Below are positions 8,667 through 17,272 of a stretch of DNA of 64,000 nt, piece by piece. Origin of the DNA: Paenibacillus sp. FSL A5-0031 (GTDB taxonomy: Bacteria; Bacillota; Bacilli; Paenibacillales; Paenibacillaceae); contig NZ_MRTD01000008.1 of assembly GCF_001956295.1 (NCBI RefSeq), positions 248,001 through 312,000 on the forward strand, read 5' to 3'. Position 1 is the first letter of the stretch. Every line of letters begins with the position of its first letter. Made by a program: the position numbers and the translations under genes. Under the pieces are notes generated by a model. It had not been told where the DNA came from. It saw only the letters and a program-made list of their open reading frames with translations, and did no database searches.

Positions 8667-9554
8667 TTAAATGCTTTGTTTGGATAACGCTTCAAAATAC
8701 GCTGCAACGACCTCACGAAATTCCAGAGCAGCTCGCGAAATATACCGATTCCTATGCCATAATAGCGCTATCTCCCTTACTAATTCGTGATTCTCTATCT
8801 GAAGATAATGGATTTGTTCCCGCGAATTCCTTGCCGTGCTGGGTATGAAGGCTATACCTATTTCGGCCTCCACAAGCATGCTAAGCCTTGCAGGTTCATC
8901 CCCCTCATATACATATTTTGGTACAAATCCAATCGATTCGCATAAAGAGTCAACTAAATCGCGCGTGCCGTAGCCTCTTTTCACTCCAACAAACCATTCA
9001 TCCCTTAGCTCTGCCAAAGATACGCTGCTTCGATCTGCCAGACGATGCCCCTTTGGAACAGCTACAAGGATCGGGTCGATAAACACGATTTGACATTCGA
9101 TATCATCCCCTTCTATAGGAGGTGAGGACAAGCAAAAATCCACTTCTCCTCTATCCAGAAGCGTAACCATTTCCTGTGTGGCGAGCATTTGCACATGAAA
9201 TTGAATGTCAGGACGTTTTTTCCGAAACTCACGAAGGATATTGGGCAATTTGCTTGCAGTGGTCACTGCTAATTTGAGCGTGCTATGTTCCAGGCTGGAT
9301 AAATCGCTAAGCTCCTGCTTCCCCTGCTCCAATTCAAACAATGCCCTTTCTGCACGGCGGAGGAATAGGCTGCCATACTCATTCAATCGCAAATTTCTCC
9401 CTATTCGATCGAATAAGGGAACCCCTAAATCCTCCTCCAAGCGCCCAATCGTCTTGCTTAGTGAAGACTGAGTAACGTGCAGATTGCGTGCAGCTTCGGT
9501 CATATGCTCCAAACGAGCTACCGTGAGAAAATATTGCAGTTGAAGAAGTTCCAT
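8667..9554 (-). CDS. LysR-family transcriptional regulator
   Basis: A 295-residue regulator. The N-terminal winged helix-turn-helix (M-E-L-L-Q-L-Q-Y-F-L-T-V-A, then T-E-A-A-R-N-L-H-V-T-Q-S-S-L-S-K) is followed by a LysR substrate-binding domain from about residue 90 to the end. It is transcribed divergently from an MFS transporter with a short shared intergenic region, the usual arrangement in which a LysR protein controls its neighbour. The effector is unknown; the transporter is the most likely target. Confidence 0.92.
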   Translation of the reverse strand: MELLQLQYFLTVARLEHMTEAARNLHVTQSSLSKTIGRLEEDLGVPLFDRIGRNLRLNEYGSLFLRRAERALFELEQGKQELSDLSSLEHSTLKLAVTTASKLPNILREFRKKRPDIQFHVQMLATQEMVTLLDRGEVDFCLSSPPIEGDDIECQIVFIDPILVAVPKGHRLADRSSVSLAELRDEWFVGVKRGYGTRDLVDSLCESIGFVPKYVYEGDEPARLSMLVEAEIGIAFIPSTARNSREQIHYLQIENHELVREIALLWHRNRYISRAALEFREVVAAYFEALSKQSI

Positions 9555-9567
9555 TTTGCGCCCCCAT

Positions 9568-9587
9568 TCATTCCCTCAAGTCAATGA
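9568..9587. promoter_or_regulatory. Candidate LysR operator
   Basis: TCATT and AATGA form an inverted repeat with a 10-nt centre, between the LysR start (9554) and the divergent transporter start. Its size and position fit a LysR box, but the sequence alone is weak evidence. Confidence 0.35.
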
Positions 9588-9667
9588 GATTATAGCATCA
9601 AATGCGTTGGAATGAATAAATGATTTCAAGTACGATGACCTTAATACGTTTTGGGGGCGATTCAAAA

Positions 9668-11053
9668 ATGAGTGTTCGCAGCAGGTGGTTAATGATCTCC
9701 GTTGGTCTAGGGATACTATTGAACCCATTAAATTCTTCGATGGTTTCAGTTGCTATTCCTCGTCTGCAGCATGTATTCCAACTTGATTTTACTAGTGTTT
9801 CTTGGATTATTTTTTCCTTTTACATTGCAAGCAGCATCGCTCAGCCTATTATGGGAAAGGCCAGCGATTTATTCGGGCGCAGGAAGATCTTTCTTGCCGG
9901 TCTTATTGTAGCCTTCGTTGCGTCATTACTAGCTCCGTTGTCACCAAACTTCGGATGGCTCATAGTGTTCCGCATTGTGCAAGCCATTGGAACAAGCATG
10001 ATGGTTGCCGTTGGAATGGCCATTGTACGCATTCATATTACGGAGAAACAAGCGACTGCGCTGTCTGTTTTGTCCATCTTTCTATCCGGAGCGGCAGCCA
10101 TTGGCCCCTTTATTGGCGGGGTCTTGATTCATTCGTGGGATTGGACGGCTATCTTTTTTGTCAATATTCCATTTGCAGTGGCTAGCTTTCTATTAGCTTG
10201 GAGAACTATTCCTAAGGATGAACCTCGAATGCACACTCCAAAGGGCATGTCTTTTCGTATGTGGTTTGACTTGATAGATGCGCCAGGAATCCTGCTCTTT
10301 ACAGTAGGTCTGGTTACCCTGCTCGCTTCATTGCTCTCAGTCAAATCATCTGGACATCTCTCATTCGGAAATGTTATTTTTTTGCTGATCGGCCTTGCTG
10401 CGCTGGGGGCATTTGTACGACATGAGTTAAAAGCGGCGTCACCCTTTATTCCACTACGCACATTCGCCAAATATCCTGCGATGACTTGGGTTAATGTAGA
10501 ATTCATGCTCGTTAACATACTATATTACTCGCTCTTTTTTGGGCTACCATCCTACTTGCAAATGGTACGCCATGTCAGTGAGTTCCAAACTGGGATTCTC
10601 ATGCTAAGCTTAGGCTTATGCTCGCTAGTTACTTCTCCAATCGCAGGACGATGGATCGATAAATCAGGACCAAGACCAGCATTGCTGGTATCTGCCATTC
10701 TGATGACACTTGGGTCAGTGTGGCTCGTCACATTGAATCAAAGTTCACCAGTTATCAGCGTATGTTTGGCCTTGGCTGCATTCGGTATTAGCAACGGACT
10801 GAACAATGTAGGGATGCAAGCATCCTTGTTCCAAAGCTCTCCAAAAGAAATAATCGGTGTAGCATCCGGATTATTTAATACATCCAGATACTTTGGAACC
10901 ATCCTCTCCTCATTGTTGATAGGTATCGTTATGGGCGATACGTTCAGCTTCGAGGGATTTCACGTGCTTGGAATTATCCTCACGGTTATTGCGTTGTCTT
11001 TGGTATTCCTAAACCGGCGGCGCCGGGATTCATTACGATACAGAATCCATTAA
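9668..11053 (+). CDS. MFS transporter, DHA2-type drug efflux
   Basis: Proton-driven efflux protein of about 461 residues with many hydrophobic helices, consistent with a 14-helix DHA2 carrier. Motif A, G-K-A-S-D-L-F-G-R-R-K, follows helix 2, and helix 5 carries the G-P-F-I-G-G antiporter motif C region. The start chosen is ATG 9668 (MSVRSRW), preceded by GGGGGCG; an in-frame extension to 9620 is possible. It is divergent from the LysR gene. The last 21 nt overlap the convergent DJ-1 family gene. The substrate is unknown. Confidence 0.9.
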   Translation: MSVRSRWLMISVGLGILLNPLNSSMVSVAIPRLQHVFQLDFTSVSWIIFSFYIASSIAQPIMGKASDLFGRRKIFLAGLIVAFVASLLAPLSPNFGWLIVFRIVQAIGTSMMVAVGMAIVRIHITEKQATALSVLSIFLSGAAAIGPFIGGVLIHSWDWTAIFFVNIPFAVASFLLAWRTIPKDEPRMHTPKGMSFRMWFDLIDAPGILLFTVGLVTLLASLLSVKSSGHLSFGNVIFLLIGLAALGAFVRHELKAASPFIPLRTFAKYPAMTWVNVEFMLVNILYYSLFFGLPSYLQMVRHVSEFQTGILMLSLGLCSLVTSPIAGRWIDKSGPRPALLVSAILMTLGSVWLVTLNQSSPVISVCLALAAFGISNGLNNVGMQASLFQSSPKEIIGVASGLFNTSRYFGTILSSLLIGIVMGDTFSFEGFHVLGIILTVIALSLVFLNRRRRDSLRYRIH

Positions 11054-11662
11054 TTCGAAGAAATATTTTGATTCATGAGTCTGATAAAGCTTAAACCAAG
11101 CCTGTAATGTATTTGGCGCAAAAACATCCAGCAGCTGCAGTACATGCATCGTGAACTCCAGCGGGGCTATACCAGATGCAGTAACTAAGTTTCCATCTGT
11201 TACTGCAGGCTCCGTTTCATAATATTTTTCTCCCGTATAATTAGGACAAATCATTTTCAAATATTCAAGATCGTTGCTTGTATGTCTTCTTAAGTCGAGC
11301 GCTCCCATCTTTGCAAGTCCCATTGTAGCGCCACAAATCGCTGCAACTACTTTTCCTTCTTCTAATGCTTTTGATGCTTTTTTCAATATAGACTCGTGAA
11401 TGGGTTCCATCCAAGTATCTCCGCCTGGAAGAACGAGAACATCCGAACTTTCCAAACTACACTCTTCAACAGAAATAGCAGGCAATATTTTCAATCCGCC
11501 CATTGTAGTAGCAGGATTTTTATCCACGCCGACTGTAATAACTTCTAAAGGTGCTGCCTCTTTTTTAAAATACCTCCCCGAGTTAAGCTCAGCAGTTAAA
11601 TAACCTACTTCCCAATCTGCCATCGTATCAAAAACATAAAGATATACTTTTTTTGTCTGCAT
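11033..11662 (-). CDS. DJ-1/PfpI family protein (glutamine amidotransferase-like)
   Basis: A 209-residue protein of the DJ-1/PfpI superfamily. The nucleophile elbow is A-A-I-C-G-A-T-M-G (Cys at about residue 106), preceded by V-L-P-G-G-D-T-W. It resembles the YoaZ/YdeA-like group, whose activities (chaperone, glyoxalase, hydrolase) vary and cannot be told from sequence. ATG 11662 is used because GGAGTG lies upstream; a GTG at 11671 falls in that site. Its 3' end overlaps the convergent MFS gene by 21 nt. Confidence 0.85.
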   Translation of the reverse strand: MQTKKVYLYVFDTMADWEVGYLTAELNSGRYFKKEAAPLEVITVGVDKNPATTMGGLKILPAISVEECSLESSDVLVLPGGDTWMEPIHESILKKASKALEEGKVVAAICGATMGLAKMGALDLRRHTSNDLEYLKMICPNYTGEKYYETEPAVTDGNLVTASGIAPLEFTMHVLQLLDVFAPNTLQAWFKLYQTHESKYFFELMDSVS

Positions 11663-11702
11663 AATAAACACTCCTTTTGTAATATCTGAATACCCCTATT
11701 AT

Positions 11703-11742
11703 AAAAAAACTTCACTGACATCCTCCGTCAGTGAAGTTTTTT
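11703..11742 (-). terminator. Terminator of the AraC gene
   Basis: AAAACTTCACTGAC pairs with GTCAGTGAAGTTTT (14 bp, 7-nt loop). On the minus strand it is followed by a run of T and lies downstream of the AraC-family stop codon. Confidence 0.75.
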
Positions 11743-11781
11743 AAACTTGATAAAAATCAATTAAACCATGCAGAACTTCAA

Positions 11782-12564
11782 TTAAACGGTTGAAGAGCGC
11801 TCATGCAAGAAATCAGATGGAGAGCTGCCAACAATGCGCTTGAATATGCGGTAAAAATACGAAACATCGTTATAACCTAAATAGTCGGCGATTTCACTAA
11901 TCATCAGCTGCGATTCGGTCAGCATGTAGATCGCCGTTTTCATCCGCTGATTGTGTACATATTCGCTGATCGTCTGGTTCGTAACCGCCTTAAACAAAGT
12001 AGCCGCATAATTCGGTGTCGTATTAATGACATCCCCCAGCTCCTCCTTCGTCACCCTCTCGCGATAATGCGTCGAAATATATTGCTTCATGCTGTCCACA
12101 CGCCGATGCTTCTCCGAGGAAATCATTCCGCGATCCTTCTCTTGATTGAGATAGACCAGCGCTTCCGTAAGCAGCGCCTCTGCCATAAGTTCATAGTAAG
12201 GCGGTTTCTCCTTGTATTGTGTCCAAACTCCCCGCAGCCTCTCCTGTATCACTTCAAAGCGCCCGAGCCGTTGCTTTAACGGCTCTTCCAGCTGAAGCAG
12301 AGGAAGGCTGCACTCGGTAGCGATTTTGCAAAAATTGACCACATACTTCGTGTGGACGACCGTTGGAATGCTTTTCCCATAGTATGGAATATGCCCCGGT
12401 ATAAGGAGCAAATCTCCTTTTTCCAAAATCACCTTCTCCTCGTTCACCCAATATACACATTTCCCATAAGTCACTAACGAGAGATGAAAGGATAACATGC
12501 GCCCCTCACCTTCCTCGTACCAATCCGCTCCGTTGTCCTGATGCACATCCATAATTGCCAGCAT
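11782..12564 (-). CDS. AraC-family transcriptional regulator
   Basis: A 260-residue regulator with an N-terminal cupin-like ligand-sensing region (about residues 1-140; E-K-G-D-L-L-L-I-P-G-H-I-P-Y) and a C-terminal pair of helix-turn-helix motifs. The second is I-S-E-I-A-D-Y-L-G-Y-N-D-V-S-Y-F-Y-R-I-F-K followed by the conserved G-S-S-P-S-D-F. It is divergent from the pyruvate kinase gene, with about 105 nt between the starts. That makes the kinase a possible target, but this is inference from position only. Confidence 0.9.
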   Translation of the reverse strand: MLAIMDVHQDNGADWYEEGEGRMLSFHLSLVTYGKCVYWVNEEKVILEKGDLLLIPGHIPYYGKSIPTVVHTKYVVNFCKIATECSLPLLQLEEPLKQRLGRFEVIQERLRGVWTQYKEKPPYYELMAEALLTEALVYLNQEKDRGMISSEKHRRVDSMKQYISTHYRERVTKEELGDVINTTPNYAATLFKAVTNQTISEYVHNQRMKTAIYMLTESQLMISEIADYLGYNDVSYFYRIFKRIVGSSPSDFLHERSSTV

Positions 12565-12669
12565 AATGAACGCTCCTTAGAACCGTACTATTGTACATTC
12601 ATTGTACTATAGTTCTTATCTCCTTTCGACTTTTCACGTTACAATGAAAAAAATAAGGAGGCCTACAAC

Positions 12670-14085
12670 ATGCTAAAAACAAAAATTATTTGTACAATGG
12701 GGCCCGCTTGCGACTCCGTTTCGACGATTAAAGAAATGATCCAAGCAGGGATGACCGTTGGTAGACTGAATATGGCTCACGGCGAATTAGAAGATCACGT
12801 TATGCGAATGAACAATATACGGCAGGCTGCACGCGAGCTGAACACTTTTGTTCCCATTATGATGGATATTAAAGGTCCTGAGGTGCGGATCGGCAAGCTG
12901 AAGGAAGCGTCTTGCGAGCTGGTTATCGGTGAAGAATTGATTCTCACGACGGAGGATGTACTCGGCGATGCAACTCGACTTCCTGTAAACTATTCCGAGC
13001 TTCCGCTTGTCGTAAAAACAGGTGACCGGATTCTCATTGATGATGGACTTGTTGATCTGACGGTAATGTCGGTTGAAGGTAACGATATTCGTTGCAAAAT
13101 CGTGAGCGGCGGCATATTGAAACCTCGCAAAGGCGTTAACCTGCCAGGCATCAAAACGACGCTGCCAGGCGTAACGGAGCGCGATGTGGTGCATATTCAT
13201 TTTGGCATCAAACATAATGTTGAGATCATTGCTGCTTCCTTCGTAAGAAAAGCAGAGGACATCTTGGAAATCCGCAACATTCTTGAAGAAGCAAATGCAA
13301 GCCATGTACAAATCATTTCCAAAATCGAAAACGCTGAGGGCATGCAAAACCTTGATGCAATTATCGAAGCATCCGATGGCATTATGGTTGCGCGTGGCGA
13401 TCTAGGCGTTGAGGTGCCGATCGAAGACGTGCCGATGATGCAGCGTGAGATGATCAACAAATGCAATCTTGTAGGCAAGCCGGTTATCGTTGCTACACAT
13501 ATGCTCGAATCGATGCAGGTTAACCCGCGTCCAACTCGGGCTGAAGTGAGCGACGTAGCCAATGCAGTTATTCAAGGCGCTGACGTCGTGATGCTCTCCG
13601 GCGAGACAGCTGCTGGAAAATACCCTATCCCATCCGTACGGACAATGGCTTCCATCGCTAGAAAAGCCGAATCCATGATCGATTATAAAGAGCAATTCGA
13701 TAAAAAGAGATCACAGCAAAGCACGAACATTACGGAGGTAATTAGCCAAGGTGTCGTTAGCTCCTCGCTTGAGCTGAGCGCCAAAGCAATCCTTACTTCA
13801 ACGGAAAGCGGCTTTACAGCTCGCATGGTATCCAAGTACCGTCCGATGTCACCAATTATCGCAATTACGCAGCATGATCATGTGCTTCCAAAAATTTGCT
13901 TGCTCTCCGGCGTTATTCCGGTTAAAGGCGATGCAGTAACAACAACAGACGAAATGTTCGAGTCCGCTATCCGCAATGCCAAGCTGACTGGGCTTATTGA
14001 TACAGGCGATATTATCGTGCTTTCCGCTGGCGTGCCAATCGGCCAAGCCGGGGCAACCAATCTTATCAAAGTAGCACAAGTATAA
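12670..14085 (+). CDS. Pyruvate kinase, short form lacking the C-terminal PEP-utiliser domain
   Basis: Converts PEP and ADP to pyruvate and ATP in glycolysis. The 471-residue protein has M-D-I-K-G-P-E-V-R-I-G, I-S-K-I-E-N-A-E-G-M with the catalytic Lys, G-I-M-V-A-R-G-D-L-G-V-E-V-P, and M-L-S-G-E-T-A-A-G-K-Y-P. It ends where non-Bacillus pyruvate kinases end and lacks the extra C-terminal domain of the main Bacillus enzyme (about 585 residues). In place of the usual R-L-N-F-S-H-G it has R-L-N-M-A-H-G, and in place of D-T-K-G-P-E it has D-I-K-G-P-E. Both changed residues border the monovalent cation site. It is probably a second paralogue. The RBS is AAGGAGG. Confidence 0.9.
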   Translation: MLKTKIICTMGPACDSVSTIKEMIQAGMTVGRLNMAHGELEDHVMRMNNIRQAARELNTFVPIMMDIKGPEVRIGKLKEASCELVIGEELILTTEDVLGDATRLPVNYSELPLVVKTGDRILIDDGLVDLTVMSVEGNDIRCKIVSGGILKPRKGVNLPGIKTTLPGVTERDVVHIHFGIKHNVEIIAASFVRKAEDILEIRNILEEANASHVQIISKIENAEGMQNLDAIIEASDGIMVARGDLGVEVPIEDVPMMQREMINKCNLVGKPVIVATHMLESMQVNPRPTRAEVSDVANAVIQGADVVMLSGETAAGKYPIPSVRTMASIARKAESMIDYKEQFDKKRSQQSTNITEVISQGVVSSSLELSAKAILTSTESGFTARMVSKYRPMSPIIAITQHDHVLPKICLLSGVIPVKGDAVTTTDEMFESAIRNAKLTGLIDTGDIIVLSAGVPIGQAGATNLIKVAQV

Positions 14086-14116
14086 GTAAGTATTTCGCCA
14101 AAAATGGCATGATATC

Positions 14117-14152
14117 AAAAAGCTGCGCCGTCCAAGGACGATGCAGCTTTTT
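14117..14152 (+). terminator. Terminator after pyruvate kinase
   Basis: AAAAAGCTGC and GCAGCTTTTT flank a partly paired loop; the T-run follows the stem. Confidence 0.75.
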
Positions 14153-14291
14153 ACACATCTAAATGCAGCCCGAACGACTCAACATAACGATACTTTCATG
14201 AAGCTTTCACAAATGACATGCTTTCCTATGCCTTTTGGAGCATATTATAATAATAACAACACATCGTTTCTACACTTAGGAGGGAATGGGT

Positions 14292-14588
14292 ATGAAAAAA
14301 GAACATACCGTTCATTTCAAAATTATGCATGGCTCGGCAACCAAGACGCTAACCGGACTCATGTACCTAGAAGAAAACACAAAACCAACTGTTCAAGATT
14401 ATCAAGAAGTCCTGAAACAATGCGGACATGATGTACATATCGAGAATGAAGAGCAGTTTATTTTCCGCTCCAACAACCCAGCAGACGACTATTTGATCGA
14501 CGTTCTTGAAAACTATAAGAAAAACGACAAAGATCTACATGCTGACCATCTCGCACAAAGCTTTGTAAAAAAGACGCCATTCCTATAG
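14292..14588 (+). CDS. Small hypothetical protein, 98 residues
   Basis: Not recognised. A soluble, charged protein beginning MKKEHTVHFKIMHGSATKTL, with an acidic middle and a basic C terminus and no membrane helix. The start at 14292 is chosen because AGGAGGG (14278-14284) is 8 nt upstream; the in-frame ATG at 14286 is too close to it. A TATAAT-like sequence lies about 30 nt upstream of the RBS. It is monocistronic with its own terminator. The good RBS, codon use and terminator make it a real gene. Confidence 0.75.
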   Translation: MKKEHTVHFKIMHGSATKTLTGLMYLEENTKPTVQDYQEVLKQCGHDVHIENEEQFIFRSNNPADDYLIDVLENYKKNDKDLHADHLAQSFVKKTPFL

Positions 14589-14611
14589 CAATATTACTAG
14601 AATAGGAGCAG

Positions 14612-14656
14612 AAAGGCTGTTTCGGGTCAAATGACCTCATGAAACAGCCTTTTTTT
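14612..14656 (+). terminator. Terminator after the 98-residue gene
   Basis: AAAGGCTGTTTC pairs with GAAACAGCCTTT, the loop contains a second short GGTCA/TGACC stem, and a T-run follows. Confidence 0.75.
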
Positions 14657-14830
14657 ATCGTACAAAATAAACTGTTTACCACTTTGACAGCTGCTAAAGT
14701 ACCTATTCCTTAATAAGGCTTTGGAAATATTTTCATGTTGAATTGGTTGTGTTATGCTTCTTCTAGGATTATAAAAGCTTAGAGTCAGCATGAAGCTATA
14801 CCGTTCATGATCCATGAAAGTTGGTGATTC

Positions 14831-15205
14831 GTGAGTACAAATGAAAGTATCACCTTAGTTGTCATTACCCTCATTTCCGTGCCGCTTTTCCTGCTTGCCT
14901 TCATCGTCATTCGGCAATCGTTTAAGGATACTCGGGAAACTAAATTTATTTTGAAACATGGCGAATCCTTTGACGCGACTGTGAGCTCCATACAAAAAAC
15001 CAATACGGAGATTAACGGTCATCCTGAGGTTTTTATCGGATTAACGATTCCAAGAGAGCATGCAGATCCCTATCGCGCCATCATTAAAACCGCCATTTAT
15101 ATGGTTAATATTCCTCAGTATCAGCCTGGCCGCAAAGTAAAGGTGAAGGTGCTGGAGACTAACGGCAAAATTAAGGTCGCCTTGGAAGGCGCACATGTAT
15201 TTTAA
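14831..15205 (+). CDS. Small membrane-anchored protein of unknown function
   Basis: A 124-residue protein starting at GTG, with one N-terminal membrane helix (about residues 9-27) and a short soluble domain of about 85 residues, probably beta-rich (F-D-A-T-V-S-S-I near its start, K-V-K-V-K-V-L near its end). The layout recalls DUF3592-type proteins, but I do not assign it to that family with confidence. The RBS is weak (GGTGA). A terminator follows. Confidence 0.65.
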   Translation: MSTNESITLVVITLISVPLFLLAFIVIRQSFKDTRETKFILKHGESFDATVSSIQKTNTEINGHPEVFIGLTIPREHADPYRAIIKTAIYMVNIPQYQPGRKVKVKVLETNGKIKVALEGAHVF

Positions 15206-15214
15206 CTTCCATGA

Positions 15215-15251
15215 AATAAGAAAGAGCGCCGCAATCGGCGCTCTTTCTTAT
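15215..15251. terminator. Bidirectional terminator between convergent genes
   Basis: AAGAAAGAGCGCC pairs perfectly with GGCGCTCTTTCTT around a 6-nt loop. A/T runs on both sides would let it serve the small membrane protein on the plus strand and the MFS gene on the minus strand, whose stop codon it includes. Confidence 0.75.
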
Positions 15252-16660
15252 TGTACTGCAGCTGCCTTTCGTTTCCGCAGCAATAGTGTAAGTGGGATAG
15301 AACAGATAATAATAATCGTCCCCAGATGGAAAACATCCTGAACGCTAAGCGACAGCGCAATGGTTTTGGACGATACACCGTCCTCCAAGTGAGCAATCGT
15401 CTGTGCTGAGAGGATCGTGCTGAACAAACTAATCGATAGCGCGGATGTCCCCTGCCTGATCCAGTTCATCACCGCAGAGGCATGACCTGAATTCACGCTT
15501 GGTACAGCAGACATCGCAGCGTTCGTCACGGGCATGTTGCTGAAGCCAATCCCCATATAACGAATGGCCACCCATACCGTAATAAATGCCGCGCTTGTCG
15601 CCACATTTGCATGGCTAAGCTCCCATGTAGCTAATCCCATTAGCAGCAAACCAATGAAGATTAGCCTCGATGGTCCTATTTTGCCATAAAGCCTGCCTAC
15701 TGCAAGCGAGATTAATACCATCGCAAGCGTACCTGGAAGCATGACCATACCGGTAGTAAAGCTCGACTCCCCTTTAATATTTTGCATGAAGATTGGAACG
15801 AGTAACGTGCCTGCATATAAGGAAATCGTTATACAGCAGTTTAGGATGACTCCGTAAGTAAACCTCGGTATCTTCAGTACTCGCAAATTTAATAAAGGAT
15901 TGCTGACTCGCAGTGTCCGCACCACAAAATAAGCAAGCACGACTATACCAGCCGCGATCATTCCGAGTGTTTGCCATCCTGCCCAGCCCCAATTATGCGC
16001 CTCGCTAAATGCGACCAGCAGCGCGCTTGTTCCGATGAGAACCGCGCCAAACCCGATCCAATCCAGCTTAATCCCGGTGCTTAATCGGTAATTAGGAATG
16101 TACTTGGCGGCAATAAGCACAGCAATAATGCCAATCGGAATGTTCATTAGAAATAATGATTTCCAGCCGTAAATTTCAGCAAGCCATCCGCCTATCGTCG
16201 GCCCAAGCGCAGGAGCAAGCATCGCTGATACGCTCCAGAAGCTGACGGCAACAGCCTGTTTTGATTTCTCGATGGTCTGGTAAATGATTGTCATCGTAGT
16301 GGGCATAATAATTCCGCTGAAGAATCCTTGCAAAATCCGAAACGCGATGAGAGATTCAATGCTCCATGCGAAGGTACAAAGCGCAGACGTTAAAGTAAAA
16401 CCTGCTAACGCGATCACATATAATTTTTTATAGCTCCATTTATCACCCATAAAACCAATAATCGGAGCAATAATACCTGTTGCCATCATAAAACCGGATA
16501 ACATCCATTGCACCGTGTTTAAACTGGCATGGAAATCATCCATAAAGATAGGCAACGCCACATTTATCGTAGTTGTACTCAAAGAGGCCATGAAGTTACC
16601 GAAAAAAACGGCAATCATAATGGTCCAAAATGACGAAGCTGCTTTTTGCGAGGTATCCAC
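15248..16660 (-). CDS. MFS multidrug transporter, EmrB/DHA2 type
   Basis: A 470-residue proton-coupled exporter with about 14 hydrophobic helices. Visible landmarks are T-T-I-N-V-A-L-P-I-F in helix 1, G-F-M-G-D-K-W-S-Y-K-K at motif A, and P-A-L-G-P-T-I-G-G-W-L at motif C. It starts 11 nt downstream of the MerR-type regulator gene and is co-transcribed with it, so it is probably induced by whatever ligand that regulator binds, such as lipophilic drugs. The substrate cannot be read from the sequence. Confidence 0.92.
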   Translation of the reverse strand: MDTSQKAASSFWTIMIAVFFGNFMASLSTTTINVALPIFMDDFHASLNTVQWMLSGFMMATGIIAPIIGFMGDKWSYKKLYVIALAGFTLTSALCTFAWSIESLIAFRILQGFFSGIIMPTTMTIIYQTIEKSKQAVAVSFWSVSAMLAPALGPTIGGWLAEIYGWKSLFLMNIPIGIIAVLIAAKYIPNYRLSTGIKLDWIGFGAVLIGTSALLVAFSEAHNWGWAGWQTLGMIAAGIVVLAYFVVRTLRVSNPLLNLRVLKIPRFTYGVILNCCITISLYAGTLLVPIFMQNIKGESSFTTGMVMLPGTLAMVLISLAVGRLYGKIGPSRLIFIGLLLMGLATWELSHANVATSAAFITVWVAIRYMGIGFSNMPVTNAAMSAVPSVNSGHASAVMNWIRQGTSALSISLFSTILSAQTIAHLEDGVSSKTIALSLSVQDVFHLGTIIIICSIPLTLLLRKRKAAAVQ

Positions 16661-16670
16661 ATTTATGCTC

Positions 16671-17096
16671 CTATTCCTGTAATTGATCTAAAGCTTTCTG
16701 TACACGCTTCTCTGTTTCGGTAAGTTCTTCTTTAAACTGCTCCATACGTTTAATTTTCATGTCGATCATCATTTTTTCCTTATGGAGCACCTGTGATATT
16801 TCGAAAAGCTTCAATTTTCGCGCTTCGCGATCCTCACTCGTACGATACTCACTTTTCTGCTGCTCAATGAGCGATTGAAACTCCATATACTGCTGAAGCT
16901 CTGCAAGCGAGAAGCCGAGCACCTCTTTTACGAGCAGTATTTTGTTGATTTTCTCTATATTTTCCTCTGAATATAACCGAATACCGCCTTGCGTCCGCTC
17001 CGGTGCAGAGATTAAGCCAAAATCCTCATAATACCGAATGGCGCGTTTCGTTAATCCAGTTCGCTTGGCTACTTCTTCAATTTTTAGCAAATCCAA
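16671..17096 (-). CDS. MerR-family transcriptional regulator
   Basis: A 141-residue regulator with an N-terminal MerR winged helix (I-E-E-V-A-K-R-T-G-L-T-K-R-A-I-R-Y-Y-E-D-F-G-L-I) and a C-terminal coiled coil rich in Lys and Glu (about residues 75-140). There is no metal-binding Cys cluster, which argues against a metal sensor. It is the first gene of an operon with a drug exporter, and the promoter region holds a matching palindrome. The likely role is drug-responsive control of the exporter. Confidence 0.92.
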   Translation of the reverse strand: MDLLKIEEVAKRTGLTKRAIRYYEDFGLISAPERTQGGIRLYSEENIEKINKILLVKEVLGFSLAELQQYMEFQSLIEQQKSEYRTSEDREARKLKLFEISQVLHKEKMMIDMKIKRMEQFKEELTETEKRVQKALDQLQE

Positions 17097-17125
17097 TGTC
17101 GAGCACCTCCGAATTTTCTACAATA

Positions 17126-17161
17126 AGCATACTCTTAGTGACAGTTAACGTCAACGTTAAC
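17126..17161 (-). promoter_or_regulatory. MerR-type promoter with palindromic operator
   Basis: GTTAACGTCAACGTTAAC (17144-17161) is a near-perfect palindrome that contains the -35 element TTGACG on the minus strand. TATGCT (17126-17131) lies 17 nt downstream, or TGCTTA at 19 nt spacing, as MerR promoters often use. It sits directly upstream of the MerR gene. Confidence 0.6.
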
Positions 17162-17219
17162 TTTTGGAGTGCAATAGTGATGGAGCAGCAGCTGTGCAAA
17201 TAACTTGCCATTCATAAGC

Positions 17220-17264
17220 AAAAAAACAATCTGAAACATAGCTACATGTTCCAAACTGTTTTTT
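17220..17264 (-). terminator. Terminator after the formamidase gene
   Basis: On the minus strand AAACAGTTTGGAACAT pairs imperfectly with ATGTTTCAGATTGTTT, followed by a T-run, just past the formamidase stop codon. Confidence 0.65.
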
Positions 17265-17272
17265 GATCTCAG

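Noticed and set aside
12787..13347. 186-codon open frame on the minus strand inside the pyruvate kinase gene
   Set aside because: It lies fully opposite a well-conserved enzyme, has no RBS and reads as the complement of conserved motifs.
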